The notes under the pieces were generated by a model. The model did no database searches and had not been told where the DNA came from. It saw nothing but the letters and a program-made list of their open reading frames with translations. A stretch of 64,000 nucleotides of DNA, taken from Saturnia japonica (taxonomy: Eukaryota > Arthropoda > Insecta > Lepidoptera > Saturniidae). The stretch's first letter is position 1. Every line of letters begins with the position of its first letter. The position numbers and the translations under genes were made by a program. Location: assembly GCA_033032175.1 (NCBI GenBank), contig CM065318.1:12462001-12526000 (forward strand). Reading direction: 5' to 3'. This document shows positions 24,201-39,200 of this stretch, one piece after another.

Positions 24201-27200
24201 GAAATTTGTTTTACAAAGCTTACAAAACCCTCAATTGTTAAAGTATAATCGTACCATCGATAATAACTTTACTTTAACTTTACAAAATAATCGATAATCG
24301 TTAAACCAGCTAAGCCACGTCTCTAAAATAAATATTAGACATCTGTCATGAAACCTAACTTATGACGAACATAGTATAATTATATTTAATTTATATAATA
24401 CAAGTAATTTCATTGAATAAAAATAAGTCATAGACAAATATTTTAATCTGTACTCACTACCTTTCGCTAGACTTCTGTATGTTTTTACTATTTACATGTT
24501 TATTTGAAGATCCCCTTTTTACTGGTGGTAGCATGTAACGGATTTTCTCATCATCATCTACTTTTTTGCTTTCTTGTTCCTTTGAAGTTGGTGATTTTCT
24601 CGTTTGTATCGAGTTACTATCAGCCAACTTGAAAGATGCTGTATGAATTAAAAATAAAAATTTCGAGAAAACGAATTTGGAGATTTATATGATGGATTAT
24701 TTATTACATGATCTTAATTCGGCTGATGGTTTGGTCGCGGCTAACACATGACGGTTTTAGCGAACACAAAATGACGGCCCATCACGCCCATTCTTTATCA
24801 GAAATATAAAAAGTATTGTCACTACTCATATTTAAGGTTGACTACTTTTTGCACAAGAAATAATAGTACATTGTGGTACAAGTGTGTAATGTTGGTGATT
24901 ACCGCTGAGGCGCCATTGAGACCCGAGCCGTTAGGTGAGGCCGTGAGGGTCTTATGAGAGCCGAGGACGATAATCACCAATACACACGTGTATCATACGA
25001 CGTTTTTGAACACACTTGTGAAGAAAATAATAATAAAAAATCATTTTCTTCATAACTAGTACTTGTAGACATTTTAATTAATAAATAACTAAAATTTCAA
25101 CAGTGAAAACGAGATGTGAATTTTTTTCGCTATGGCTGGAAAAATTAATCAGTTTGCACGCGCATCTAACAATGGCGATCGGCCATAGACTAAAGGAATG
25201 AGGTTTCTTTTTTTTGGCTTTCCGCAGATAGCGTTTTAGCCACGTATAAAATGGGGAATTTAAAGTTTTCTTTATTACAGAGAAAACAAAAGTTATATTT
25301 GAGTGAAAGTTTTATTTATTAAACACGTACAAGTTGATTTATCTATTTAAATGCGAAGTTGTATGAAATGAGCAAGCAATAGGTACATTAATTTATTTGT
25401 TCTATTGATCATTATCTTTTTTGTATCGAAACTTTTTTAAGAACAAAGCAACTCGACCAAAAAAAAAAAAAAAAACTCTATAACTCACTTGTGAATATAA
25501 TAGCAATGAAAAAGTCACAGTTTGATTACAGGTGTCATTATGTGCCTAATTGCGGTGATATTAGAGCCACTTCATGAGCAAGTGTGTTGAAAAGTATATT
25601 AAGGTAGAAGAATAATAAATAGTATTATATTTTAGAAAAATGTCCAGTTTTAGTTATTTAAGTTATAAAAACTTTACGTTTTTATAAAAAATAGCAACCC
25701 AAATTGGCGTGAGAGGCCGCCATTTTGTGTCGCTAAAACAGTCCTGTGTTGTGTAACAGACGTCAGGAATGCATTCTTTCAGCGGCCGAACTGTAATTTA
25801 ATACAGAAGATTGCAGCCAAATAACTTTGTGTTATATTCCTGCGGTGAGTAGAGTTTCCAGAGCTCCTTGGGTCCTTCCAGAAGTTAGCCACGATAGTGA
25901 TGCATATGGTATTGCCACTTTACTTGCATTGAAAAAAATTACAAATTTATTGGACAAGGTAAGCAAGAGACATTGATCGCAGATAGTGTCACTAATTTGA
26001 ATGAACAACTTATAAGTAAAAGTCTATTCTATTCCAAACATGAAATAAAATATGTTATTTATATTTTGTGTCCGCGGTTTCGCCCACGTGGACTATGAAT
26101 GCCGTCGATCGGACACACGCGTGGATCTTGCTCTCCCGCTCTCAATTATTTTAAAGACAAAATGCTTATTGTAGATGTTTATTAAAAGATAGACATACAC
26201 TCTCGCTGATTTTTTTGTAGGTTTTTTTAATGTTTACAGTTATGTAGTAAATTGATTTGATATATCTCTTATGGTTTACTCAGTTTAAGCTACTTAAGCC
26301 ATCCAAATTGATTCACCATGACCTGTTTTTTTTTTGCTTAGAAGCCTGATTATTTTCTAAAATAAAAGTAGCCTTAGTTACTCCTTATAACATCAGGTAT
26401 CTACAGTGAAAGTCCCGTCAAAATCAGACCAACCGTTTCGGAGATTACCCGAAACAGACAGACACACAAACATAATTTTTTTTGAATGTTTTTTATTATA
26501 GGTATCGTATATATGTATGTACTTTATTGTTTAGATTAATTATTTAACAAAACAAACCATCATTAGTTTTGCTACGTGTTCTGGTCTGTATAACGTATGT
26601 CGTATCCACAGGTTTTTCAGGTGTCTTCTCAGTTTTTGCTTTCGTCTCGTCTGTATTGGTTGGCTCATTCTTATTGGAAGACTTACTTCGCTTTGCTGCA
26701 CTTTGTAAAGACATTGATGAAATTCTTCTTGATCTTCGAGGCCTGATAAATAAGAAAGTAATGGATACATAGAAACAATGAAATTATGGTTTTGTTACGT
26801 TTAACAATATTAAGAGAAATATAGACATTTTATCAATATTAATCATAAATTTTTATTCAATTAAATTGAATATTTTACTAAAGAGATTTAAATAGTTTTC
26901 AATTATTAATTTAATAGCTGTGACCGAGGCTTCGCCCGATTTTACTACTGAATGTCGGTATTGTAGTGACCTCGCTTCCTCTTACGGAGATCGCCCACCG
27001 CGGGGCGCCGGTTATTTTAATGATAAAGATGCGTTTATCTTTTTTGAGCGGTCCCTTTAAAAAACTTTTTAGAAAGTCCCGTCAAAATCGGATCAACCGT
27101 TTCGGAGATTACCCAGAATAAACCAACAAACATTTTAAAAATTGTTTTTTTTTGTTACATATACCGTATATACTTTCATATGCATTTAGTAAAAAGATGT

Positions 27201-30200
27201 TATTTTTGACATTACAGACACTTCAATTTTATTAATTGTATAGATAGATATAGATTACATTGTAAACAGAACAAATATTTTTTCGAGTAAACGTAAGAAG
27301 TACTTTTGTATGTACAAAACAAAATGCTGTCCGCATTTTCTCTTAAGTTTTTCAGAAACAAAATTATAAAACTAAACATAAAAATTATAATACTTTGTAA
27401 TAATGTGTTGTTATTGTATCGACATTCTTCCTTGTAACATAGATACATACATAAATCACGCCTATTTCCCAACGGGGTAGGCAGAGACCACGTCTTTCCA
27501 CCTGCTACGATCCTGGCATACCTCTTTCGCTTCTTCGACATTCATTAATCTTTTCATGCATACTCGTCGGTTTAGAGTACTCTTAACCTTACCTTTCTTC
27601 AGAACGTCTCCGATTTCATCGATAAATGTTCGTCTAGGCCTTCCTCTTCCAACGATTCCTTTCACACTCGCATCATAAATTTGTTTAGTCATTCTTCTTT
27701 CATTCCTTCTCAACTTTCCTATTCCTTGTAACATCTCAGAAAATTTAAAACATCTATGAATATCCGTAGAAAATATAAAACGTTTGTGTTTACTTGTATT
27801 AAAATTACGTGTAGGTAACATAAAATAATTTGGATTAATTTCAAATAGTTTTACCTAATTTAATTCTGTATTTAACACAAAGATTTATTTTACTAAAATA
27901 AACTAGTTAAGACAACAGTAATTCAGACTAAATAATATTAATAACTATTATAACTGAAATAATAGCAAGTACATATACATATTAAGTTTTTTTATAAATT
28001 TTAACATATTTTTTTACCGTTTTGTTACATTTGATTCTTCATCAGGCTTAGTTTGCTCTTCTTTATCTCTCTCTGCAATTTCTTGAAATATTTCTTTTTC
28101 TATATTATCAACTTTTTTACGTACTTCTGTAAGTGAATTATAATCAAATAAAAAAAATCCACTAAGCTATAAATTGCTTTGATCATTGTTATTTTTAAAA
28201 CATAAAACACTGGTTTTCAATACTTTATGTTACTGGAAATGTTTTAAATAGTAATACATTTAGCCTAAAAAATACTGCAAAGTACAACTGAGGTCACGAG
28301 AAGCAGAGTGGCGTATCTGCTTTTTTTCTATAAATTGACATTTCCATAATAGAAAAATGTGCTTTTGTAAAACCACAATGGCCGAAAGTTATTAAATTCA
28401 TGCTATCTTGCATCTATGTTAGCATCACGTAAATAGCTTTAGGTAATTGTGGATTTGTAAAAGCATATTTTTAGATTATGGACATGTTAATGAATCAATT
28501 TATCGATAAAAACAAATAGGCCACTCTGGTTCTCGTGGTCTCAATTGTACTGTACTGTTCAATTATGTATTAGTGGATAATCAAAATAAAAATAGTCATT
28601 TTTGGTCCCTAAGAAGGCACTTATGAAATCAACCATTTGTTCGAAAAATATTCCGGTCATAGAGAAGAACCGGCAAGAAACTCTATTGGTAATCGGATAA
28701 TATTATGGTAGATTTTTTTTTTACTAAAAGGTACTGATGCCGCCCTTGGCAACAATCCGTACCTAACTCCTCCCAGTTTGGAAATCGCAGGTATGAAATA
28801 TTAAACATACCTGGATCAACGGTTACAATTACAGGTGTTGATTTTCCACTGCTCATTTCTTGCGGCTTTTGCAAGTCAAATGGCGGGCCCGGCATCGGTT
28901 CTTCTACTTTAGGTGGATATTCTTTGTGGAATATGTTCACCACTTGTTCCAACACCGTATTGATTTGCGGCCAATTTCCTTCTAAATGTACTTCCTGAAA
29001 ATAAATGTTTTATTATAGTTATGAGCAACCCACGCCGGTTCCGCATGGTTAGCAGAGCATATATATGCCTACATGTAAGATTGTATTGATTTACGCGGTG
29101 CACGCCAATAAAGCTCCCAGTCGGTATGATTTTTACTGATATATTCCCAATGCAAATTTACAAAAAAAACCGTAATTAAATATACACCTAAAACTCCCTG
29201 ATGAATCACTCCGTCCGTTGATGAAAATTCGTTCGGTAGTTTTTGAGTTTATCACTTTCAGAAGTACAGACAGACGCAGCGAGGGATCTCTGTTTCAATA
29301 ACAGTGAAATGCCACTTCTGTCTAAACATAAATACCTCACGGATTGTAACAATCTTTTATATAATTATTTTTACTTCATTTATAGGGGACAATTTCTCCC
29401 TATTAGTAACTTATATTAATATTTTATTTACATATTTGCCGATAGGCATCCTGTTTAAAAGACGCTAATCACCAATATACTCTTAAATTTTTAAAAATTA
29501 CGGGATGAAAATAACTGCGTAAAATAAATGCGTGCAGAGCCGCAAGGCACCGCTAGTGATACAATATACATTTAAAAAATATTATCCTAATGTGGTGTAT
29601 TATCATTTGCACTATCGAACAATCGAAAGTAGAGTTTAAACTATAGACATCATAATTACCTCATTATTTCTGCTGAATTTAATTTTTATTGTATCATCTG
29701 TTCTTGTTTCCGTTTGAGCCCCATTTCCTTCTTGGCGTACTGGATTATAAAAAGTACATAATATTACAAGGTAAACTGAATTATTAATAAACCGTAGACA
29801 CTAACAAACTATTTATTTAGACCATTCCAATGAGCCATAATAATATCTCTGCTGTAAGTTTCTGTGAGTTACGTATCCAAAATATTCCAAATTTCGCTGC
29901 AGCATTAAGTAAAGGTTTTACTAATATAATAATAATAATTTATTGGAACAAATAAATCAAATTACAACATAAAACAAAAATGTACGATATTAGCTACATT
30001 ATACCATTTCCATTTCTTTATTTTCTCGATGACAGTTCTAATTTGATAGTTGTAGTGTTGTGATGAAATAAGTAATGATATCGATCGCATATATTTATTA
30101 TATTTTGGTGGTTACAAGGAGGGAGGGAACACTCAATGGCCCATCGCTATTTTGTGTTTGTTTTAATCAGTCACTCGCAACAAGACGGTCGAGCTAGTCA

Positions 30201-33200
30201 CTACATTTCTGTTCGCTGAGTGTTTTCACATTATCCATACGTTACGTTGTGTATTTTGTGTTCCTCAGTGTTGATAGCTGTCCAGCTGTCAAATATCAAA
30301 ATACCGAAGGGATCTGTTCTGAAAAGACAGGCGAGAGAACGGTGATCAAGATTCGTAATTACTTTGAAGCAGAGTATCAAAATGGTGGCCCGCTATTACC
30401 ACTGTCGCAAGTGCGAGAGCGTGTTGCGGCCGCATTAGGAATTAGTGAACCTACTGTTTCAGCTTCGTACGCCGAAGAAAAAACGCCAACCACGTCGTGT
30501 GACATCGGTTGACAACTTCGACGCTGATGCTATTCGCTGTCATATATATATATCACTATTACTTGCGCAAAGAAATTCCAACACTTAAAAAACTTGTTGT
30601 TTCTTTACGTGAATGCGGTTTGTTCCTTCGCCAAAAATCGTCATTAAGCTTGATTATGAAATAAATTGGATTTTCTTATAAAAAATCGGACAAACGTAAA
30701 ATATTGATGGAGCGACACGACATTGCTATGGCTCGCTGCGAATTTTTGAGCGAAGCCAAAAAGATATCAGATTGGTCAAATGTATTATAAAATGCATATG
30801 CAGAAGTAACTGCCGAAAACTGGGAAAAAATTGTGAGAAGAACCCAAAACATTATAGCGTCGGATAGGGAAATTCATGTGGCATTCGATAATATACAAGT
30901 ACAGGAACTTATAATAAATGTAGGGGAGAGCTCATCGAGTAACAGTGACGATTCATCAGATTTTGATTAAAATAAATAAATAAAGATTACCCCTGTCGCT
31001 ATAATTATTTCGTTTCATTGTCGAGTACCTACCTATACCTACTTATTTTACAACAGCTTCGAAAATTTTGAAGAAGTTGTGATAATCAATCAAGAATTAA
31101 TACGTGTAACATCCTGTAATAAAATATAATATTAGTTAATAAATTTGTACAAAAGTATCCGGCAGTAGTTAAGTTTCTTACATTTTGTAAAAAAATATCA
31201 TGTCTGTTATCGTGTTACGTTTATCGATACAGCTCCATCCCTATCAGTTTCTCCGACTCTGGTATAACCTTGGACGTGTGTAAATGTCATATTTTTATAA
31301 AATAATGCATACATAATGTAAAAAAGACGCTCGTTCAAGTTTTCACAGGAGCTGTCATAGAGAAAATAAAGAAATGGAAATGGTGTAGTGAAGACTGAAA
31401 TGGTATAATAGCTCCCACTTTCATGCAAATCACTAAAATAATAGAATACCAAATCTCGACACAATCAGATGTGTGGAAGTTGCTGACATCTATTTATCAA
31501 CTAGAAAAGGGGTGATAAACTTCAAACGTCTAAACAGGTTTTCTTGAATCATATTATAGCTAAGAACACTCTCGATCAAGTCACTTTTCAGACAAAAAGA
31601 AAACTAGATCAAACTCGGTTCAACCGTTTGTGAGCTACGATGCCACAGACACGACACACAGATACACACGTTAAACTTATAATACCTCTCTTTTTCCGTT
31701 GGGGGTTAAAAACTACAAGTTATCAATCAAAATAATAAAAAAAAACACTAATTTTGTTCAACTACACTAATTTAGTGATCTTAACGATTTTTTTAATGGA
31801 ACATATTTTTTACGTCAAATGGAACGAATCTCTTCAGGAAGCAGACTAGTTAGGGCAGTGGTCGGCAAACTTATTAGCCAAAGAGCCAAATATAAACATT
31901 ACAACAATTAAAAAAAAATTGGGAGCCAAATCTGCTTGTTTAGTAAACTTTTATTACACTAAATAAAACTAAATTTCATACTTAATAAATATTTATTAAT
32001 GCGAACAATGTGCTTGCATCTCCATGGCCAAAGAGCCACATGCGGCTCTGGAGCCGCACTTTGCCAACCACTGAGTTAGGGAATTAGTTTTGCTTAATTT
32101 AGGCAATTTACGTGGACGGTGGATATAATTAATTTACTCTAAATTTCTCAATATTGAAGCAATGATGGCACAGCGGTAGTATGTACGGACACCGCGTTCT
32201 CGACCGCCTCCACAAACAAAGCGTGCCAGCGCCCACGCCCACGTAACCACCGTTCTCTTCGCAGAGGACGGGCGGTCAATTTCGCTCCCGCACATCCCTC
32301 ACGTCCACCCTCTCTAGCGGCAGCTCAAGCCCAAGTCCGTTTCTCGGTGTGAAGCCCTTGAGTCTGGCAGCCGCCCGCGCGATACAAGTGACACTGCACG
32401 TGCATCACTTAGCTACCCACATACAACATTACACACATATGAACATACATACGTGCACACCACGTAAGTACATAGGTTCTGTAATAAAACCTTTTTTTTC
32501 TTTTTTTACGCTAGTGTAGAAATACTTTTCAGATCACTAAATACACATACACATGTTCCCTCCCTTCCTCCCAGGAGGCAGGGGACTACATGTATATTTT
32601 AGTTTAGTTCGAATTTTACGGCTAGGGAATTAGTCAGATTGCGACTTAGGTGCAATCGCGGCAACAGCCCAAGCCGAGGTCCGGAAGACACCGCGTCAAT
32701 GGACGTGTGTTGTCATCCCTACAAAGAGCCTGCGGTTTCGGTCAAGAAAAACATCGTGATGAAACTATGGCATAGTTTTAGGGTATTTTCTAATGCCAAC
32801 CTGGCTAGCTACCAACCTCAAGTTCAAAATCTGTCGCCAAGCATCTATATGTGTGTTCCGGCAGCTGCACTTGAGAGCCGGTCTTCCACTAGGCTTAATC
32901 TGCTACTTTTGTTATCTTGAACCAAATCGTCACTTAACATCAGATGACATTGTGGCAATAACACTACTAAATCTATAATGATAAAAATGGAGTGTTCTAC
33001 TTGAGTTACTGGTAACGGCATACATTATAAGAATTAATTTCGTTATATTTAAAAGATTAAATTAAATTAAATAAATTACCGTTTTTATTTACCGCGACCG
33101 GTGTTGTCGCTTCTTGCGGTTGAAGGTTGTTTGTTGTCTTTTTGCTTTAAAATAATATATTTATAATTTTAGGAAAACAAAAAACAGGCATAGAAACTAA

Positions 33201-36200
33201 ATTATATATTTATTGACTTTTATTAAAAACTAGCTTGCCCGGCAGACGTTCTGCCATTCCCAATAGTCAATAATGTACAGTACGAGGTCGATAGTTCGTT
33301 CATCTTTTGTCTATAAAGTTACGTAACTAAATATTTTGTTTTTAATTATCGTAGTAAAATATAAGCAAATTATAAATGTTATCAATACATTCAATTCAAT
33401 TTAACAATAAAACGTTTATTTCATAACTTTATAAACAAAAGATGAAATAAAATAAAATTTGTATAAAAAACCTTAAATTAGCGGTACTCGAACCATATAC
33501 TACCCGTACTGTACATACAACTGTGCGTACAAGTCTGGTTATCGGATAATTTATATCTAAAGGAACTTCGTTCTTACCGGCTACCGGGTGTTCCACGGCA
33601 CCTCTTGAGTTTTTTTTCACATAATATAAGAAATAAACATATTTTAGGATTATAATTACCCAATATGATTAACACAGAACAAAAAGTATCGACGAAGTAG
33701 TATGTAGACGTGTCGCGTCAACTTAATCGATTATCATGGTTTATTCTGCAGTCTAAGAGTGTAAAAACAATAGTATAGGTAAAAATCTTCTTATTGCAGG
33801 TATTACATACAATCGGAGGGTATCATCTCTTTATTCATTAAATAAAATCATATTTAAAGAGAAATAAATGGTGGTATGAACAAACAACTTTAAAGTCATG
33901 GAAACAAAGTATATTTTAATCTTGCAGAATACATGCTATTCAATTAGAGCTGGATAAATCGCTTATTAGTATTATCGACATCGACAAAAATAGAATATTA
34001 TATTCTGTACCGACGATCAAGTTTCGTTAAATAAATGAGGCATATAAAATCAAACCTGGCAATCTTCATAAATAGTCAAAATATAACTATGAATGCAAGA
34101 TTTTTTATCTGTTACCAATAATCGCATATATTGAACCTAAATATATCAAAGACGGCAATGTCTCATAAAAATAAGCTCCTAAAAAAAGGATTTCAAACTA
34201 AATATGGTAATCTCCAATGTAATTTATTTCAAAGTTGGTAAACTCCACAACAGCCAATCACAAATCGGCATACCGCCGCCATTTTTTTGGATTTAGTATG
34301 GTTTCGTGTGCGGAATTGGCATTGCTTGTGTTCCGGTTTTATTCATATAATTACTGTATTTTAATATGTAAACTATAAGATTATTATTTAAAAAAAAATA
34401 TGGAGAGAACAGCTTCCCCGTGTACTACTAAATATACTAGAAAGCGTAAAGCTGAGCCAGATAAGAGTAAGAAAAATGTGACCAAAAAAACTCGGTAAAT
34501 ACGCAGTGATTACCACATCTTGATAATTGTATTTTTATAACAAAAATATTCTATATATGTAAATGATGTACTTATGTATATGCAAAATATAGTAATAATA
34601 TAATATGTTGTTAAATTGACGAAGAGTATATTATGTATTGAAATCCAAAAAATATATGTAACTTTTAGAAATGTTAACGCGAGTTTCGGTACCTACCTAG
34701 TTTAAGTTAACTCTAAATATGAGGTTTCATAGAATTATATATTTTTTATTATATTTATAGCTTCGGTTTTTTGCCCACGCCAATTCAAAGTGTAAAGTAT
34801 CAGTAATAAGTTTTCATCGTTTATGTTAATTAAATAGTATTTTATGTATTTTTCATGGACCATTTTTTATGATGCTGATAAACCTATTTTTAACCTATTA
34901 AATTAAAGAAACTTAAGTGTTGGTTATTAATCGCTATGGAGCCTAAGACAAATTACCTGTTAACCTTTTTTAATTAAAATATTATTTATTTTCACCTAAA
35001 GTATCAATATTGTTCGCGGTGCAATAAAGTGAGGAACCCTCATATCAAAGACGGCTTTCTCCAAAGTTTATCAATTCAAATACGGCAATATCGTTGTAGT
35101 CATATCAAATTCGGCAATCTCCAATCTTCTCTTGTATTTTGCCACAGTTTTTTCTAGTTATTAACGACATGATGACCATTTTCTTATTTCATGTGTTACT
35201 TAACGTAAATAATTACAACCTGAATTAATAATTGGTGTCATACGACTTTAATCACAACTTTTTAAAACTCCAACAATATGAAAAAGTGGAGATTGCCAGG
35301 TTTGTTTTTATACGCCTCAAATGTCATATACAGAATGAAAAAAACGAACGGGACATGGAGGAAAAGTATATTCAATATTGATGATATTAAATTTTACTCA
35401 AAGGATTAATTCTTTTATTTTTTGAAATAATAATAACGGCATTCACAGATTTTCTAAAAAAGCTTATTTATAAAGGTCACTCTGATCACGGATTTTGTGA
35501 TGAAAATAACTGCTGCCTGATATGCATGAATGCATGCGGAGCCGAGGGGCACCGTTAGTCTACTTATAAAATTGTTAAGTTTGACAACACATGATCAGTG
35601 TGGTTTAGAAGTGTGAAATTTTGCACAGAAATTCCTTTAATAATGTTGGTGAGTACTAAGAAACAATTTTTTTAAATTCATCGCTCAAGACTCAAGACTC
35701 TCAAGTCAAGAGGGTTCAAAAGTATGATTCGTGAGATGTTAATAGAGATAATGACGATTATAAATAGCAAAAGCCATGAGGCACAGGACTTGGGTAAGAA
35801 GTAGTATGATCTGTATGTAATGTCATGTTAAACAAATAGGAAACTAACTTTAAAGTGGAAAAAATATACAGTAATATGCTTACTTTTTTAACTCGTCAGA
35901 TTTCTTTTTCAATTCTGCCGATATCTTTTCCAATTCCTCAGTTTTCTTTTTTTCTTCTTCATATTTCAATTTCCAAAAGTCTTCATCTTCTAAGTCGCAA
36001 TCGTCTAGAAAATTATGTAAATTTTAATTACTTCAGAATCGGGAGATTTCAATCTATTAATGTAACAATGAAAGTCTATGTGTTCTATATTAAGGTGTAG
36101 TGACAATAAAGAAATTATTGACCCGTATTCCAAGATTTCCAAGATATATTATTATAGTATATAATATAGGTAAACCAGCTTGGTGACGTTTTTGCGTTTG

Positions 36201-39200
36201 TAGTAGTCTACTGTGTAATACAACCCAGTGAGCAGAACCGGACAAAACCAGTTTGCGCTAGTTACCACGTGTCTCGCAATCTACCTACAAACTTTTTTTG
36301 TTCAAACATTAGATTCATTAGAGAAGCGCTTTCCTAACCTTTTCAATCTTGTTACCTCTATGATAGGTATAATAGGTTAAGAAAGTAAGATTATAATGGA
36401 AAAAATAATTTTTTGTGATGTGACTACAACTTTACGGTTTTCGGATTTGTTTCCTTTACTTGTGCTATAAGACATTGCTTCTTGCCAAATTTTATGATTC
36501 TAGGTCAACTGGAAGTACCCTGTAAGTTTTTATTCCCTTTGCGAGTGTTAAAATATGCAGCTTAACTGGCCATATCTTTTGATTAAGTTTACTTAGATGT
36601 TTGATTTTTTCACAGCTCCAAGCAATTGTAAACATGAGTATTTGATATTAATTTCAACTTGAGACCTCCACGCGCTTCAGTGAAAAAGGGTATTGACAGA
36701 CTGACAGATAGAAGTTTTGAGGTACGGAACCCTAAAAATCAAATATATATTTTATTTTTTAACTAAAAGTATATACATATTTCATTAGTTTGACTAATGA
36801 ATAATGAGTACTGCCTATTATTGTCAATACTCTTTTGCTACTTTAATGGAAATACCCGGAGAAATTTGTAAAAAGACATTTTACACCCTATTTGCATTCA
36901 TCCCAAGCCCTTATTTAAACAAAAAAAATCTCTATCAATATCTTAATAAAAAGATAAAAGTATTATTACTCACTGTCAGGTGTATATGTGAGATAATTTT
37001 TTACTATTTTACCATCTTTTACAATCGGGTAAATTCTTTTGCCATACATAACAAAGAGTCCTCCTTCTTCTTCCAATGATTGTATACGAAGAGATTTCGG
37101 TTTTCTAAAAGAAGGTGTATAGTAATTTTATGAAAATTAAAAAACTATGAAGTTACAAAGTCTTAAATACAAGTAAATATATCAGAAGTAAAACTTCTTC
37201 TTGTCACGTATGCTAGGGTTGTGGGATTGGTTACCCAGCACGGGTTTCCCCTAGAGCTATGACATGGGGCTCTTCAAAGACAGATTAAAGTACAAACTCC
37301 AAGGAAGATAACATGGCAGTAATGCCGCTAGTGTTAAAGTTGTTGTTGCGACGGTTACCATTTACCATCAAGTGGGTTATACGCCTGCTTGTTGCCCTTT
37401 GTTCATCTGTCTGTCTCTGTTTATAGTATAGTTCTTTGTCTTTCTAACCAAGTATTACTTATTTCCGCCCCGATGCGTCCGAAATGTTTTGTTGCAAAAC
37501 GATGCATATAAAATTCGACCTTGAATATTATTCTCATTGTGCCCAAAAAGGTTTCGTTTCCAAAACTTACTCTATCCTTTTCTAATTACTTTCGTTTCAA
37601 TAACCTATTTATGGATAGTATTTCGTATCTACATATATCCATATCCTATAGCTTAAGATAAGAGGGGAAGTTGATACCAATTTTAGGTTAAAGATAGTTA
37701 TTACTTAGTACAAATATGTACTAATCGGGGATAGTGATCTCAGATATGTTAATAAAAATGGCCGTTAGAGTATAATTCAAAGTAACATCTCATACATACA
37801 CTAGCAGCGACTCTATTGGGAACGCAGAAGAACTAGAATCGGCAGTATGCAAAACAATACTTTTCAATCTACCTTTCTCATTATATTATATTTTACTAAA
37901 TAATATCCCTCGTCCTAGTAATATGAAATGTGTATTGTACTTGTTGGCGACAGAACGGTTGTTTTCGTGTCTTAGGTTAGGTTAATATGTGTTATTATTG
38001 TATTTACGTGTTATATACTAGGTATGTGTTACGATAAAATAGATTAATACTAACAATATTATAGAAAAATGTAAGCGAATACGCTACATTACAAGTTGCA
38101 TGTTATATATTAAGATATATATGAACGATTATGTATTGTGTGTCACATATGTGAAAATATAACTAATATAGAATAGATTAACACATAGAGTAAGCCAATA
38201 GAGTAAGTATATCGAATATTATAGAGATTTTACGAGCGGAAAATAGTGATGCCACCCGTAAATTACATTGTTTTTGGCTTATATACGGAATATATACGTA
38301 ATGTATATTATAAGTAAATATGTAACGGATAGGTAATTCAAAGAGGAACATTTTGATATATGACATGTGTACATAAGATATATAATGAGAGAAATATAAA
38401 GAGTTTAACAGGGCAACCAAAGCGAAAAGTAAAGTTAAAACACGAAATAAACACGGAATAAAACGGGGCTCTCTTTACGGTCATTCCTCGAACTACTTAA
38501 GCTCGAAGAGGGGCCGTATTGGGCAAGGTGCAATTCAACGAGTCTACAAGTACAAGCAACAAGTAACTACGAGAAGAAAGCTTTGGTCGTCCTGCGAACA
38601 ATTAATTGAAGATATCGACTTTCATTGAAGACCCGGCACCTCAAGCGGTCGTGCATTATTGCACCCCCCGGACCCCCTCACTACTAACATCACGCCGCCC
38701 ACTGGCATCCGTATGGTGTCTACGAGACGGGCATCCGGCGCAACAAAACGCCCGTCCAAACCGGGGAAACGTCACACCCCCCCTCCCTCACGCAGAGGGG
38801 AAGTGACGCGTACCCAACAATTCTTAGTTAGCAATCCCTTTATTACAATTCTATGTAAATTAATGAAATACAAATTTGACCTTAAATTATAATGTAGAGT
38901 TTGTTATTTGTGTTGACTTGCACCAGCCAATGTCCTTCTTTTAAATTTTAACCATATGACATTGGTGTAATTGTGTACATAACGCATGTCGCCATTTTAT
39001 AAGAAGTGAAGTGATAGTGTTTGAAAACTACCAAAGTTAGTATTAGAACACTAAAGCATGCAAGTATTATATAAAACAAAAACACGAACAAATATTTCTT
39101 CGTATGTCGGTGCCGTCGTCCTCTAGGTGGAGATACATAAGCATCACTGTCGGTCTGTGAAGTCCATTCTGAGGAATCAGAATCCATGCTGTTACTGAAA

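Noticed and set aside
27462..27821. 119-codon minus-strand frame as an extra exon of the RAP1-like gene
   Set aside because: Its sequence is a known LINE-associated C terminus, and the neighbouring exons (28018, 26742) already join in phase.
38948..39090. Transmembrane-looking tail KKYLFVFLFYIILACFSVLI after 39090
   Set aside because: This is read-through into the intron. Splicing at 39090 restores phase with the next exon, and AT-rich intron often translates as false hydrophobic helices.
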